Notes under the pieces: generated by a model
The model's database searches: none
Told to the model about the DNA's origin: nothing
What the model saw: only the letters and a program-made list of their open reading frames with translations
In this document: positions 25,957 to 37,565 of the stretch, one piece after another
How positions within the stretch are numbered: the stretch's first letter is position 1
Layout: every line of letters begins with the position of its first letter
Assembly (NCBI GenBank): GCA_019914945.1
Contig: CM034099.1
Coordinates: forward strand, 1,054,001 to 1,118,000
Direction of reading: 5' to 3'
Origin: Typha latifolia
Lineage: Eukaryota > Streptophyta > Magnoliopsida > Poales > Typhaceae
Length of the DNA: 64,000 nucleotides
Program-made: the position numbers and the translations under genes

Positions 25957-26161
25957 TCCCTTTTTTCCACTCAGTCATCTCAAGTCAGTTGAGATAAGAG
26001 GTTTTTCCCCTGACTTGCCGCTGATAACAGTCTTGAGTTACCTAGTGGAACATGCTGCTGGATTAAGGTCATCATACTTCGACCAAAGATTGCTATATCA
26101 CTTGACGGGAACGGGAGAGAAGAGGGTATGGGTGCCAAGTGCGATGAGCATATCGAACTAA
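25957..26161 (+). pseudogene. possible relic of an F-box/FBD-type gene
   Basis: After an acceptor-like TTGCAG, an open frame of about 68 codons carries HLKSVEIRGFSPDLPLITV followed by a YLVEHAAGL segment. This resembles the FBD domain at the C-terminus of many plant F-box/LRR proteins (typical pattern HLK.VEI.GF......V.YLL.NA..L). No F-box or LRR exon is recognisable upstream, and the frame stops shortly after. It is therefore most likely a leftover terminal exon. The match is by eye and covers only about 35 residues. Confidence 0.35.
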
Positions 26162-26956
26162 GACGAGAAGACATCTTGTTGCACCTTCAGCAATGTCCAC
26201 TGTCCTGTCCAACTGAGATTACTGTTCTATAAGAAGATGAGAAAACAAAGATCTTAAGTTCTGACTTATTGAGGTCAACTAGTTATCTTTATTTAGCTCT
26301 TTCTTTGGTTAATCAATCAAGACAAAGGTGCTGCAAACATCGCCGCTCCTGCTTGGAAACCGGTAGTGTCTGCCATTCCATTTTGCTTATTAGGTTTTCT
26401 GACAATGCTGCATATTGTTATTTTTATGGATTATTATTTGAGTTGGAAGTAGTCATTTTCTGGTTTAGTATAGTTTTTGAATCTGTGCTTCTATATGTTC
26501 CTCTTTAAATCGGATTCATATCGATTGTATTCAGATTGGATTCTGATAATTTGAAATCGAATATTTTCGCATGAAAAGAAGCTAAATGATAGAAGAAAGG
26601 AAAAAAAAAAAAATTTAACTCTTTAATTTTGGTAAGCAACCCCAACTATGTCCACTCTTAGTTAATTAAAAGTCTAAACTGTAGGGAAGAAAAGCCAGGC
26701 AGTAGCAGTCCAATTATGTGATGCTCTTTCCACTCTCTTTTTACTCATTCTGAGGGTCAAAAGCTAGTTCACAAAAAGCCATATAGTCAGGTAGAGTTTA
26801 ATATTATGCAATCTTTAGCTCATTGTATATGACAATATCTAATCCTCAATCAATAATACAGTGAAAACTTGTTGTCCTCGAAACTAAAGAATTAGTGTTC
26901 AAGCACCAAAATACCTTACAAATAGAGAAGTACATAATATCTCCATGATCAGAATT

Positions 26957-27844
26957 CTAGCAGCAAATAGGGCACCTCACAATTCCATTCTCATTGCACT
27001 CAGGACAGCGCTGGAATCCACTCTCCATCTCCTCCTGCTCTTCTCCATCATCAACATACAACTTGCAACTCCCAGAACACCTTTCGCACAGCACAAACCG
27101 CACAGCTCCGCATGCAGCGCACGTAGTCTCGCCGCCGCTTCCTCCCTTCTCATCAACCACCTCCTCACGCCTTCTCAAAGCCAACTCCAGTTTACCGCCC
27201 TCGTGCATCTGCTTCACCTCCTCTGCTCCACCCAAGTACTTACCATTCGCAAACAAACTCGGGAGTCTCACTTGGGCCACGCCAAGAATCTGACACAGTT
27301 CATCTCTGAATCCTCTGTGCATGGACACGTCTCTCTCGTCGACTCTGACGCCGTATCCTTTAACTATACTTCTCACCAAGCAGCAATCTTCGTACGTCTT
27401 CCGCACGCCTCGTATGCTTGTGAAGTATAATATCACTCTCCTGTCGTGATGCATGGCACCGTCGTCGCATTTGTTGTTGGTGTGGAACGAGAACGAGTAT
27501 CGAACAGGTGGCGTGGAGCCTTCCAATCCGGCCATGAGCTCCCACGAGTTGATGGTTTCCGGCTCGTTGGGCGGCGTCATGATCGGAGTTCTTGGAAACT
27601 TGAGATTGATCAACTCGGACAAAGATCTAGCCTTGATGAGCTCGACGGTGAGGTGGTCGTCATGGCTGTCGCAAGGTGTTCGTTCTGTGTCGAGCTTAAG
27701 GGAGTTGATGGTGGAGGAGTTGCGAGCTACGACCTGGGTGTTCATGGAGTCCTTGAGGGAGTTGGGCATGGAATGGCTTCGTGGGAGAGGGGATGGGCTT
27801 CGTTGGAGGTCATGGCGAGCTTGTTTAGAGTTGGTGCAGCCCAT
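26957..27844 (-). CDS. glutaredoxin-domain, cysteine-rich protein (N-myristoylation type)
   Basis: A single exon of 295 residues. The N-terminus MGCTNSK fits N-myristoylation at Gly2 with palmitoylation at Cys3, so membrane anchoring is likely. A low-complexity Ser/Pro/Thr-rich region follows (to about 130). The glutaredoxin-like fold spans about 135-235 (VILYFTSIRGVRKTYEDC, then RDVSMHRGFRDEL, LPSLFANGKYLGGAEEV). The usual CxxC/CxxS redox motif is replaced by SIRGVRKTYEDC, as is typical of this plant subfamily, so thiol-transfer activity is doubtful. The C-terminus has four CxxC pairs (CAAC, CERC, CPEC, CPIC), probably a zinc-binding module. Plant members are poorly characterised. On the minus strand a TATA-like TATAGATATATT lies about 120 bases upstream. 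Long plus-strand frames across this GC-rich gene are shadows. Confidence 0.9.
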   Translation of the reverse strand: MGCTNSKQARHDLQRSPSPLPRSHSMPNSLKDSMNTQVVARNSSTINSLKLDTERTPCDSHDDHLTVELIKARSLSELINLKFPRTPIMTPPNEPETINSWELMAGLEGSTPPVRYSFSFHTNNKCDDGAMHHDRRVILYFTSIRGVRKTYEDCCLVRSIVKGYGVRVDERDVSMHRGFRDELCQILGVAQVRLPSLFANGKYLGGAEEVKQMHEGGKLELALRRREEVVDEKGGSGGETTCAACGAVRFVLCERCSGSCKLYVDDGEEQEEMESGFQRCPECNENGIVRCPICC

Positions 27845-27959
27845 GAATGAGGAGAGTGAGAGTTTGGAGGAGGTGGGAAGTGAGAACAGGAGAAGGAGAC
27901 AAGGAGTGAAGGAGGGGTTGGGATTGGGATTATACGTTGGATTGGGATTTGAGGAGACT

Positions 27960-27975
27960 AAATATATCTATAAGC
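27960..27975 (-). promoter_or_regulatory. probable TATA region of the glutaredoxin-domain gene
   Basis: On the minus strand this reads TATAGATATATT, about 115-130 bases before the ATG at 27844. The placement gives a leader of roughly 90 bases. Confidence 0.4.
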
Positions 27976-28444
27976 AACATTCTCTGAGGAATGAGCTGGA
28001 TTATATTGGGAACTTAATAAAGTTTTGATTAATGATATTTGTGCTTTTTTAGTTTATATATAACAAACTTATTTTATTTCAATTTTCATGAAATATCAAT
28101 TAAAGTGTTATATGAGAAATTGATTAAAAAAAAAGGGAGACACCACTTGGATGAATATAAAAACATAGTCCAAATACTAATTGAAGGCCACAACGGCGAC
28201 AGTAATGTTAGTTTGTGGTGGAGTCTAGTAGTCTATTACTAGTCAAAGGCTTTTATTTTTTTAATTTATTTCTAACTCCTTGATTCTAGGATTTTGCTCA
28301 CACTATTATAAATCTTGCCCATAGGATTAGTGGAGCAAGAATGGTATATAATAAGTACAATATTTTTATTTTTTTATCATTAAAAAAAGCTACGAGAATT
28401 AATGGAGCAAGTCACCTAAAAACATAAACAACTATGGTCTAAAA

Positions 28445-28520
28445 AGCCCAATAAAATAAACATGGGTTTGAATCCATCAATAACTTTTTTAGGCCCATAA
28501 ATTAAGCCCATGGGCTTAAT
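28445..28520. promoter_or_regulatory. orphan site II cluster with a perfect 20-bp palindrome
   Basis: AGCCCA (28445-28450), GGCCCA (28492-28497) and a perfect 20-bp palindrome at 28501-28520 whose core is AAGCCCATGGGCTT. The nearest annotated starts are 650 bp away (minus strand) and 2.3 kb away (plus strand), so no known gene is served. A GC-rich 120-bp segment with a short ATG frame follows (next entry). Confidence 0.45.
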
Positions 28521-28585
28521 TACCCGATTTCCGCATCGCAAGGCGAATCCTGCGCCGACTACCTTATCCTTGCCGGATTGGCCCT

Positions 28586-28663
28586 ATGGAGAGCGGATTC
28601 TCTGCAGCTCGAGGCGCAGGCATTTCGTACGACCGAGATACTCGTCCCAATAATGGCATGTAA
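28586..28663 (+). other. short GC-rich ORF, possible relic or tiny gene
   Basis: A 25-codon frame starting MESGFSAARGAGISYDRDT sits 66 bases downstream of the site II palindrome, in a CpG-rich segment (28525-28640) inside very AT-rich DNA. It could be the surviving first exon of a lost or undetected gene, or chance. I do not recognise the peptide and see no clear splice donor before the TAA. Confidence 0.2.
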
Positions 28664-30600
28664 AGTTAACAGTGGAGGAGAATCTTTGAAAGCCATCTGA
28701 AATAAATATAGCTCGAGGCTCCACTGATGTATGTGGTTGGCATGTGATGGAGAAGGTTCGGCACCTTCTTTATTTTTTTTTATTTTTATTTTTTTATTTT
28801 TATTTTATTATATTTCTAATTTAATTTTTTTTTATCACAATCTTACAAACACATGCATCCACCATGTTCCGAATTCGAAGCAGCCTTGCTTGAGATCTCC
28901 AACTAACAAAGCCATGTGATGAGTTGCATAAGGCCAAGGGAGAGAGAGGGCCACCATGCTACCACCACTATGAGGGGGGAAAAAGATGATTATAAGAAAA
29001 AAAAACAAACAAATTGGCCCATTGTGGGCCTTTGGCAGCTTTTTTGATTCTCCACAGCAAGAAGAAAAGTCTATCAGTTATAAAAAAATAAATTAAAAAA
29101 ATTAAAAAAAATCTAGGAAGGAGAATATCTTAAAAGTTTAATATAATTACTTAAAAATTTGAGATGAATATTAGGAATTGGATTGAGATCAGATACTAAT
29201 AGTTTGAAATCAAATACTTTGACATGAAAAAAGAAGGCTGAAAAAGTATGTATCCAAGTCTAAGATGCATCTAGGGGGACTATTAATGACATCTTTAAAT
29301 AGGGTTTAGATTGCCACCTTTGGCTTCATAGAAACTTGAAACAAAATCAATTATTATGTACCCAACTTTTCTAGCTTATACTCTACATCATAGGGAAGAT
29401 AATTAAAATTTTTTTTTTAAAAACAAATGTTACTCCTTAGTTATTGTTCTTGTATAAATTGTGATAAAAAGAGATGCAAAAACAAGGGGGTTATGCCATT
29501 CTGGCATTCTGGCATGGCAGATAGAGAGGGAGGTGGGAAACATTAGAAAAATCATAAGACCCATCTCTCCTCTGGTGTTAGGTTAAGGGGTTAGGGTATT
29601 CTCCTCCAATTTCCCCTGCCCTGCCCTGTCCTGCCCTTAATTGGGTGCAAGGTTGGTGTGTGAGAGAGCCAGACACATGATAGCTGTTTGTGGGTTAGGT
29701 AGCAAAACCTGCAGCTCAGAGGACCCATCCCTTAGATTCCTGCACTTCCTCTGCCCCTCCCTTTTCCTCCATCTAAAAGTCCAGCATCCTACTTTATTTT
29801 GCAATATCTATCCAGCCCATTTCTCCAATCTCTCCTGTACTCTTTTCCTCTCCTCTATCAAGTAAAACCACCAATAAAGTATCCAATGCCCAATATTTTT
29901 CGTGTCATGACATAAATACTTTACAAGATACCATACTCTACTCCTCTACATGACAACCCACTTCTGACTCTCATGGCATAAAATATAGCCCTGATGCAAT
30001 GTATATGTACAGGTTCTAGCAATTTAAATTGCAGTACACATCTACCAAGCTTCACTGCAAGAAAAGAACCCAGGTAGAACAAATGGAAGCTTCTTTGCCC
30101 ACAACCAACAAGTTGATTAGTATGATTTACTACTTTTAGTAAACACATAGGGTTAAGAAAGAACACCCCCCCAAGTTATGTTCCCTAGGAGGATATGTAC
30201 AATCTTTTTTCAGTTGTATAGTAATTGTGTTAAAATGTACTGGTTGTCATTTGTATCTTGACGTAATGTGTTAAAATGAAGTGCTCATTTGGAGTTTCTT
30301 TTGATGTTCTGAAGTTGTTAGTAGGTCACAATCAAGTTGTGCTATTAATTAGATCACTCAGAAAAGATGATACTGTGCAGCCATTGATATGTTCAAACTA
30401 TGTTTCCTTCAGTGAAAATCTTGCTATGTTCAAGAATAAATGAGGTACTCCAATGAAAAATTGAAGTAAAGAATCAGATTTTAATAGTCTTTTACTGATA
30501 GTATAAAAGCAATTCAATTGAAACACTTACATTTACTCTATTTTCTTTTATGTCAGTTGGGCCCTCTTTGTTTATATATACATGCCAGTAATGCATAGTT
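28664..30600. other. intergenic, upstream region of HD-Zip gene
   Basis: AT-rich low-complexity DNA (T/A tracts at 28765-28830). A CCCTG pentamer run lies near 29608-29637 and pyrimidine-rich sequence runs from 29740 to 29860. No coding region or RNA gene recognised. Confidence 0.5.
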
Positions 30601-30642
30601 TTCTTCTCTATATATCTTTTTTTTTTCTCTTCTTCTAGTCCT

Positions 30643-30759
30643 ATGATAAATTTCCATTTCCTTATCAGCTTTCACTGTTCTTTAGGTCTCCATCCGCCTC
30701 CATCTCGTCCTCTTATAAGCTCTCTCCTTTCCCTTTCTCCAGTGTCAATAGGCTTGTGA
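30643..30759 (+). other. candidate 38-residue uORF in HD-Zip leader
   Basis: The ATG at 30643 opens a 38-codon frame closed by TGA at 30757-30759, 21 bases before the HD-Zip start. A second minimal uORF (ATG CTG CTC TGA) spans 30764-30775. Both are in the mRNA if transcription uses the TATA-like TATATATC near 30609. If it uses TTATAAG at 30712, only the short one could be present. Confidence 0.35.
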
Positions 30760-30780
30760 CCACATGCTGCTCTGAATCAA

Positions 30781-32159
30781 ATGGCCTGTAATCCAATGGC
30801 CTCCTCCTCTCCCTTCTTTCCTCCAAACTTCATGCTACATATGCAAGCAGCCCATGAAGAAGAACACCAACTTCCTACTAATCTCAACTCTCACCTCCCT
30901 ACCACCCCATGCTCCAATCTACAAGACTTCAGAGGTGAGAAGAGACCTCTTTAAACAACCTAAGTGAGTCTATCACCTCATCATTTGCATTCACCCTTAC
31001 GGAATTCCTCTTGGTTTTGATGATGCAGGTATGGCACCAATGCTTGTGAAGAGATCCATGTCGTTCTCAGGGGTCGAAGGCTGCGAAGAGATGAACGCCG
31101 ACGATGACTTATCCGACGATTCCTCGCAAGCAGGGGAGAAGAAGAGGAGGCTTAACATAGAGCAGGTGAGGACATTGGAGAAGAACTTTGAGCTGGGTAA
31201 TAAGTTAGAGCCTGAGAGGAAAATGCAGCTAGCCAGGGCACTTGGTTTGCAGCCAAGGCAGGTGGCTATTTGGTTTCAAAATAGGAGAGCCAGATGGAAG
31301 ACCAAGCAGCTGGAGAAAGATTACGATGTGCTCAAGAGACAGTTTGAAGTCATCAAATCAGAGAATGATGCTTTAAAATCCCAGAACAAGAAGCTTCAAT
31401 CTGAGGTACCAATGTTTTCTTGAATGTTTTATCTTAAAGGATCTGATCTTAAATTTTTAGGAATTTTGAATAGCTTTTGAGTCTTTTGAGAAGGATTCTG
31501 GCCTAAAGATTAACCATGTGCACTTTAAATCATTGTCTATATCATAGTTCTGAAATATGGGTTGCTGAATTGCAGCAGAAAGGACTTGGAGAAATAAAAT
31601 TTTACCGAATAAAAGTTGCCTATCATGCTTATAACTCCAACCTTCTCTTATTTTAATTGTATTTAGATCTTAATTTATATGTCTTGAAGGCCATCATCAA
31701 GTTTATGTTTATGCTGCATGAATTCTGACACGCACTTAGCCCTACTGATTGCTTATTTAATTATGTATCACTCATGATGATGTCTCCCATGGACTGAACC
31801 AAGTATAATTATTCCAGATTTTGGCTCTCAAAGGCAGGGAAACAACAGAACTCATCAACCTCAACAAAGAAAATGAAGCTTCTTGCAGCAATAGAAGTGA
31901 GAACAGTTCAGAGATCAACTTGGATATATCGAGGACATCGGCGACGCAGAGTGCTTTGAATTCTCACCAGACCATATCTTTCTACCCCTCAATTAGGCCT
32001 ACGGAAATCGATCATCTACTTCAAGGCACGTCTAGACCGGAGATCCAATGCCCCAAGATTGAGCATGCCATCCCTGATGGAAATTTCAGCAACTTGTTAT
32101 GCAGCATGGAGGAGCAACCATCCTTTTGGCCATGGGCAGATCACCAAAATTTCCATTAA
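30781..32159 (+). CDS. HD-Zip class I transcription factor (ATHB13/23, HOX21/23-like)
   Basis: Three exons, 30781-30934, 31029-31405 and 31818-32159, give 290 residues. The N-terminus [19 protein letters not shown] is the conserved start of the ATHB3/13/20/23 clade. An acidic stretch (about 71-83) precedes the homeodomain at about 88-144, with [16 protein letters not shown] and the recognition helix [19 protein letters not shown]. The zipper follows directly with heptads Leu146, Leu153, Ile160, Leu167, Leu174, Leu181. HD-Zip I dimers bind CAAT(A/T)ATTG pseudopalindromes. This clade limits cotyledon, leaf and stem growth and acts in sugar and stress responses. The C-terminus ends with the aromatic motif [11 protein letters not shown], as in other clade members. 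Exon 2 ends inside the zipper, the usual intron site. A (GA)n tract lies in or near the 3'UTR. Confidence 0.94.
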
Positions 32160-32305
32160 ATGATTTGTGCAGTCAACTTGATGGTTATGTATCAAAACTA
32201 TCCCTATTATTAGGCTCTAGTGTAAGCTAAGGCTTTGAGTCTAACCATTGTGCATGAAGACCACTACTTCAGATTCCAGTCAGCTTGGAGAGACGGGGGA
32301 GGCGG

Positions 32306-32341
32306 AAGAGAGAAAGAGAGAGAGAGAGAGAGAGAAGAGAG
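32306..32341 (+). repeat. (GA)n microsatellite downstream of HD-Zip
   Basis: GA dinucleotides, slightly interrupted, 150-180 bases after the stop codon and so probably in the 3'UTR. Confidence 0.8.
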
Positions 32342-32344
32342 AGG

Positions 32345-35300
32345 AATAAACCCTTGCAATTTAAGTAGATTTCAATTTTACACCATCTATTTTTTCCGGC
32401 ATAGGTACGTAATATGTGTGAAATAATGCTATAGGTATTGATAGAGGATTCATGCATTTGCATGGGCCATGAAACGTATAACTATGCATTTATGTTCTGA
32501 GACAGTGAAATGGAATATGTTAGGAGGCAATCTACTTCAATTTGACTATGACCACTGAATGGATCCATTAATTAACAGATGCCCTTTTACATCACAATTC
32601 ATGGGTAGCTTACATCACCCAACCTCACTGTCTCAACATTTATGGAGGTGTGTATCACCACCATTACTATATCTCAAAAGCTTATTAGATCAATGCAGGT
32701 TGGAGGAGATGGGAGCTGATCATAGTGTTGTATTCTCATGTATCCTAAGTTCCTTCATCTGCTACTCTTCCTCATCAAGGAAGAAAAGAGAAGGATAAAA
32801 ACAAAGAATTGCAGTTGTACTAGTCAAGATTGTTAGGCTAGCAAAGTCTTATGAACAGGAAATTAATGGTGTGATTACAGCTCATGGAACATGAGCAGCA
32901 GATCATCTACAGCCCCAGCTGCAGCAATTTCCTTCGTCGCGGGTACTTGTCGGGCAACGATTGGCTTCCAAACCACTTAATTTTCTCTAAGTTTCTTACT
33001 TGATTGACTGCAAATAAATTCCAGCAGTTGAGGGAGTATTAGATTTTGCTCCCCTAAGACATGCCCTTGTGCTCTTATCAAGGAATCAGAGTAGGTGGGC
33101 CAGAGCACTCACAAGCATACATAGACATGTCTCCTTTACCATTCCCTACACTGAGGAAGACATGTCAATTTGGACCATGATAGTTACAATTTGAGCCCAC
33201 AGTTTGCTTCTTCTGTGACAAAGTACTTAGTATTACCATCTTCTTATCCACTTTACTTTGAAGATTTTTTAGAAACTTCATAGATGTGTCTCAAGTTAAA
33301 CCGGTGCTGTTGGAATTTAAATCCCGAGTATACTCATTCAATATGATCGAGCTCTTTTAATTAATTGAGTACTATTTCATTGGCCACTTTACTTTAGGAT
33401 TTAACACTCACTGTAAAATTGTAAGACTGCAATGTTACCCACTTTTACCTCATCTACTTAGGTAACTTAGCCATGGCCCTTTTAGAGTTGTGGTTGACAA
33501 AAAGCTGACACCTTTTGTCCTACAAAAGAAGCGCAAGCATTTGAGTGGTGGAGAAGACTATCTAAAGGGCAATCTACTTTAAAGTTTGAATCAAATGGGG
33601 AGGAGAAAAATGACTTTGAATTCAAGGGAAATAGAAGAAGAAGAAGAAGAAGAAGACAAGGAGAAATTACTGGTGAAAAAGGTTGAGTTATAACCCTTTT
33701 GCTTTCCTTTTTTACCAAACATTTTTTGTTTGTTCCATACAATGAACACAAGTCAATATTCTCAGATGAGCTCTTCAGATGTAACTAAGTTTTATGCTTT
33801 ACTTTTTTTTTTTTTTTTGGGTTTTATTTTTTCATATATTCATGCGTAATTTGGGTAGCTTATGAATCAAGTAATTTAGTTGGTTGGATGCGATCAATTG
33901 TTCAAAGGCCAAAAAAGTCAAATGATGCTGGCCCATGTCAAGATCAATTAATTGTCCAAAAGAAGTGGAACCCTATGTTACAGGAAACATTTTTTCATAG
34001 CAGTCCTTGATGTCAGAGAGAGACAGAGAAGATGGTGTGAACTCAATTCTTACAAATTACAATTGTTACCTTAATGCAATTAATTCTTTTATGAAGGCTC
34101 TTAGTATATATGAACCTTATCTTCAAATCTGGTGTAATATTAGATCGTACTTAGGGTAAAAAAAAAAGATACAAGGATTAGTTATCCTCAATGATTGCTA
34201 CTCTTTATTTTAGTGAAAGAATCAGAAATTACAGAGAAAATTAATAGAGTGGACCATGATGGCAGCTCTAATTAAGTTAATTAATGGAGTCTGCCCACAT
34301 GATATACGGCTAAAGTCAGCGCCTAATCATATTTTATAACCTAATTATATTAGCAAAGGGAGATTAGTGCACATCATTTCTATGGTGGATGATTAAATTA
34401 TACCTTCAACTCTTATTGTGGCAGTTATGCTTAATGAGGTGCTAAGAGTGAGGAGCATGTGTTGCCAACTATGCTCTGCTTTAAAATTGCAGTAGTTTTG
34501 TATTAAAATGTTTGTCACCACTAGGAGATGCATCTTTCTTGACACAATGAGAGATTGTACAAGTGAATAAATACTTACTTCCAAATACCAAGCAGAAACT
34601 TTAGTCACTATATCTTTTCTTATCCAATTGAAACTTGATATCTTATTTCCAAGCCAAGCCCATCCATACTGTGCTCATCTTTTACTACTTGGATCATATT
34701 AGCCCGAAAGGCCTTTACAAGAGCCCATGAAATAGGCATGCTAGTATATATTGTAATATCTTCTGAACTGAAGTGATACATGCTGCTCATTGGTAAATGT
34801 AAGAAACCACTTTCTGTAGCATAGATCTTAATTATTTGATTTATTTTTTCTTTGCCAAGCATAGTGAACATTATCTAAAATTAATTTTATGCAAAGCATG
34901 AATCAGATATTCTTCTGATCATAAGAAGTAGTAGTTATTTCTTGCTCTGTAGCATATTTTGTTAGTACACTTGGTTATTTTATTAATACTCTTTAGAAGC
35001 TTATGTTTTGCCATTATAAAGTACCGACGACACTTAAAGATGGTTAACTCTTGATATAAGTAAAGAAGCAAGCAAGATATAACTGAAATAAAGAAACAGT
35101 AACAAATTTCATGATCATGATGGTCTGCTAGATGACTGCTAAACATAAAATAAAACTCAAACTGAACCTGATGTGCTGTTTCAATTCGGGGAGAAGTTTG
35201 GAAGATCTTTCGTGAGTTCATGATGATATAAAATAGTGCAGTCTCGCAGATCGGGTTGCAGATCTTTCTATTGAACCCTGCACTTTGGATGTGATTAAAA

Positions 35301-37130
35301 TTTGCATCTCAAATTACTCGAATTCGAAGTTTTGCGATGAGCAATTCAGAAGAGTAGCTTACTGCAATCACGAAGCATTGCAACTTTATAGTATCTATCA
35401 TGCATATGTCTGCTCCTATTTAATATTCTTATCACAACTAGTAATTACACTCATCCAACATCATTCTTTCAATTTTCTGAAAAGGATCTTCCACCTGAAT
35501 TTGCTGATAAAGTGAAATGTGGACCAGGGCAGCAAAAGGAGTGTCTCATATATCAAAAGGAGATGTATCTGCCCATGGTTTCAATATATAGATATATATT
35601 CCTTTTAGATAGTTATCAAGCTTTCCTCATAACATCTTCAAAACTATGTCAAAAGAAACAAGCTTTGTGCTTTGAGAAAAAGAGAAAAACAAATATACAG
35701 AAGAAAAGGAACTCCAAACTTAATGTTGCTTTGCATGAACTCCTTTCATGACTGGTGTTCTTTTTTCCTTTATGATCTTTTTGCATTACCTCTCTGCTTT
35801 TTTCTTCTTCTTTTTTAACAAGGTTCTGAATATTCTAATATCATGTATCTAGAAATTAAGCCTTTAGAGTTGGCATCTTAGGGTCTTAAAGTTGCATCAG
35901 TAAAGATAAGTTTGCTTTTGCTGCAAAAGATCAGTAGCTAGATGCTTTTAATTGTCCATAACAAGTCATTCACACGATGGTACAACACAGCAAGTCAAAA
36001 GACATACAAACTAAGAGATTAATTCAATTAAATTCTCAGAATTCAGCCTTTTTCATACAAATATTCTCTGAGATATTAGCAAATTTGGATCCTACCTATT
36101 AGAAACTCTTTTCGCACACTTTTCACTAAAAAGCTTTCGACAACCTCTCCAACAAGTAAAGAAAATTATAAGGCCTCAATTATTAAAATCGGATCGGACC
36201 AGTGAACCGATCACCAAATTAATTATATTTTATTATTAGATTGGATAAGCAATCAATTTAGTAAAAACTTTTTTTTTAAAAAGAAAAATATCAGCGATTC
36301 AGTAAAGTAAATTAGACCTCCACTAGTTCCAAACTACTATTCATCCTACCTACTTTTCCCTCCAACCAGAATCCTAAGCTAGATTTGAAGTGTTTTAAAA
36401 ATTTAAACCGCTAGATTTGTCCAGAATCCACAGCAATAATCAGACGGCGGCTAGACCAACTAAGACAAACATATATTTCGTCTAATCTGACGTGGCATCT
36501 CCGAGTCCGCTGGGTCCCGCACAGGGTATGACTGTACTTTTCACTACTGCCACTGGAGCAACGGTTCCTAACTTTTAGATAAAAAAAGAAAAAAAGAACT
36601 TCGGCCTACTTTCCAGTTGGAATTTATCTAGAAATTGACGGAAATCTTTTAAAGAAAGTAACGGTAATAGTAAAAGCGGGCGCCGTCTTCCTTTCCCTCC
36701 ACGTGGACCTGCAAATGTAACCACTTTCTCCATTACGTGTCCTCGTTAGCTCTCAGATCTCGGTTATAGTCACCACCCATTAGAGTTACGCGAGCTAATA
36801 TTACCATTAAATTCCATGCCATAAATAATAAATATGCACAATATTAACGTCGAGTGAAAGGGAGCGTAGGTACAATAAAGAAGAGCACACCAAGAAGTAA
36901 GCATCAATTAATTCCTCGTGAAAGAATACAAAAAAAAAAGTGTAGAAAATTACACGTGTGTAAGTATTTATGTATCTTAACATTGGTACAAAGGTCGGTC
37001 ACGACGAACGTGACGTGCCCTTAAACGTACCGGTGGTGAACGCTATTCCCACCTATATCGTCGTCTTCTCCTCACTCTATTATTTATGGATCTTGACTTC
37101 TTCTCTCTAATTCTCACTCCATTATCTCGT
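32345..37130. other. intergenic region, no gene recognised
   Basis: 4.8 kb without a convincing ORF. It contains a (GAA)n tract near 33640-33656, a T15 run at 33804-33819, and a degenerate repeat-like segment at 36185-36300 rich in GGACCAGTGAACCGAT-like sequence, of a kind common in plant dispersed repeats. A G-box-like CCACGTGG near 36699-36706 belongs to the distal upstream region of the MYB gene. Confidence 0.5.
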
Positions 37131-37333
37131 TTGTCTTTTTGGTTTCAAACTACTTCGAATTCGCGCGCTCTGGAAACCCTAGCTCATCTCTGATCCCAAT
37201 CTCTTATCTAGAAGTCCTAATCCCGTCGGCCGGGCATCCGATCCGTCAGCTTCTTCTTGCCGATCTTGTAGTCCTCCCTCTATCGAGCTCCGTTTCGATC
37301 GAATCCGAGCTGCGTAGCTCGGGTTCTTGGATC

Positions 37334-37565
37334 ATGCGGGATTGGAGAGATGGAGAAGGGATCCGATCCGACCATGGCGGCGATGAATTCGGATGGACCT
37401 CCTCCTCCTCCTCCTGTTCCTGCTCTTCCTCTTGTCAAGAAGGATCGCCACATCGTCGCTTGGACTCCCGAGGTCTCTTCTTTCGTGCTTTGTTGGATCC
37501 CTTCGTTCCTATTTTGGGTAGTGGTCTTTGATGTCTTAGATTTTGGTTCTTTTGCAGGAGGATGA
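37334..37565 (+). other. overlapping uORF across the FLP start codon
   Basis: The ATG at 37334 lies 16 bases upstream of the FLP start, in another frame. Through the spliced exon 1/exon 2 junction it reads 48 codons and stops at TGA 37563-37565. It overlaps the main start, so ribosomes that use it cannot re-initiate at 37350 or at the in-frame Met at 37374. Confidence 0.4.

Noticed and set aside
27446..28028. Long plus-strand ORFs (134 and 191 codons) over the glutaredoxin-domain gene
   Set aside because: They are antisense to a recognisable GC-rich single-exon gene, show no family features, and are explained by its codon composition.
28463..28480. tRNA T-loop-like sequence GGTTTGAATCCATC
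   Set aside because: No acceptor stem, D-arm or A-box could be found at the right distance. I found no tRNA, rRNA or snRNA gene anywhere by eye.
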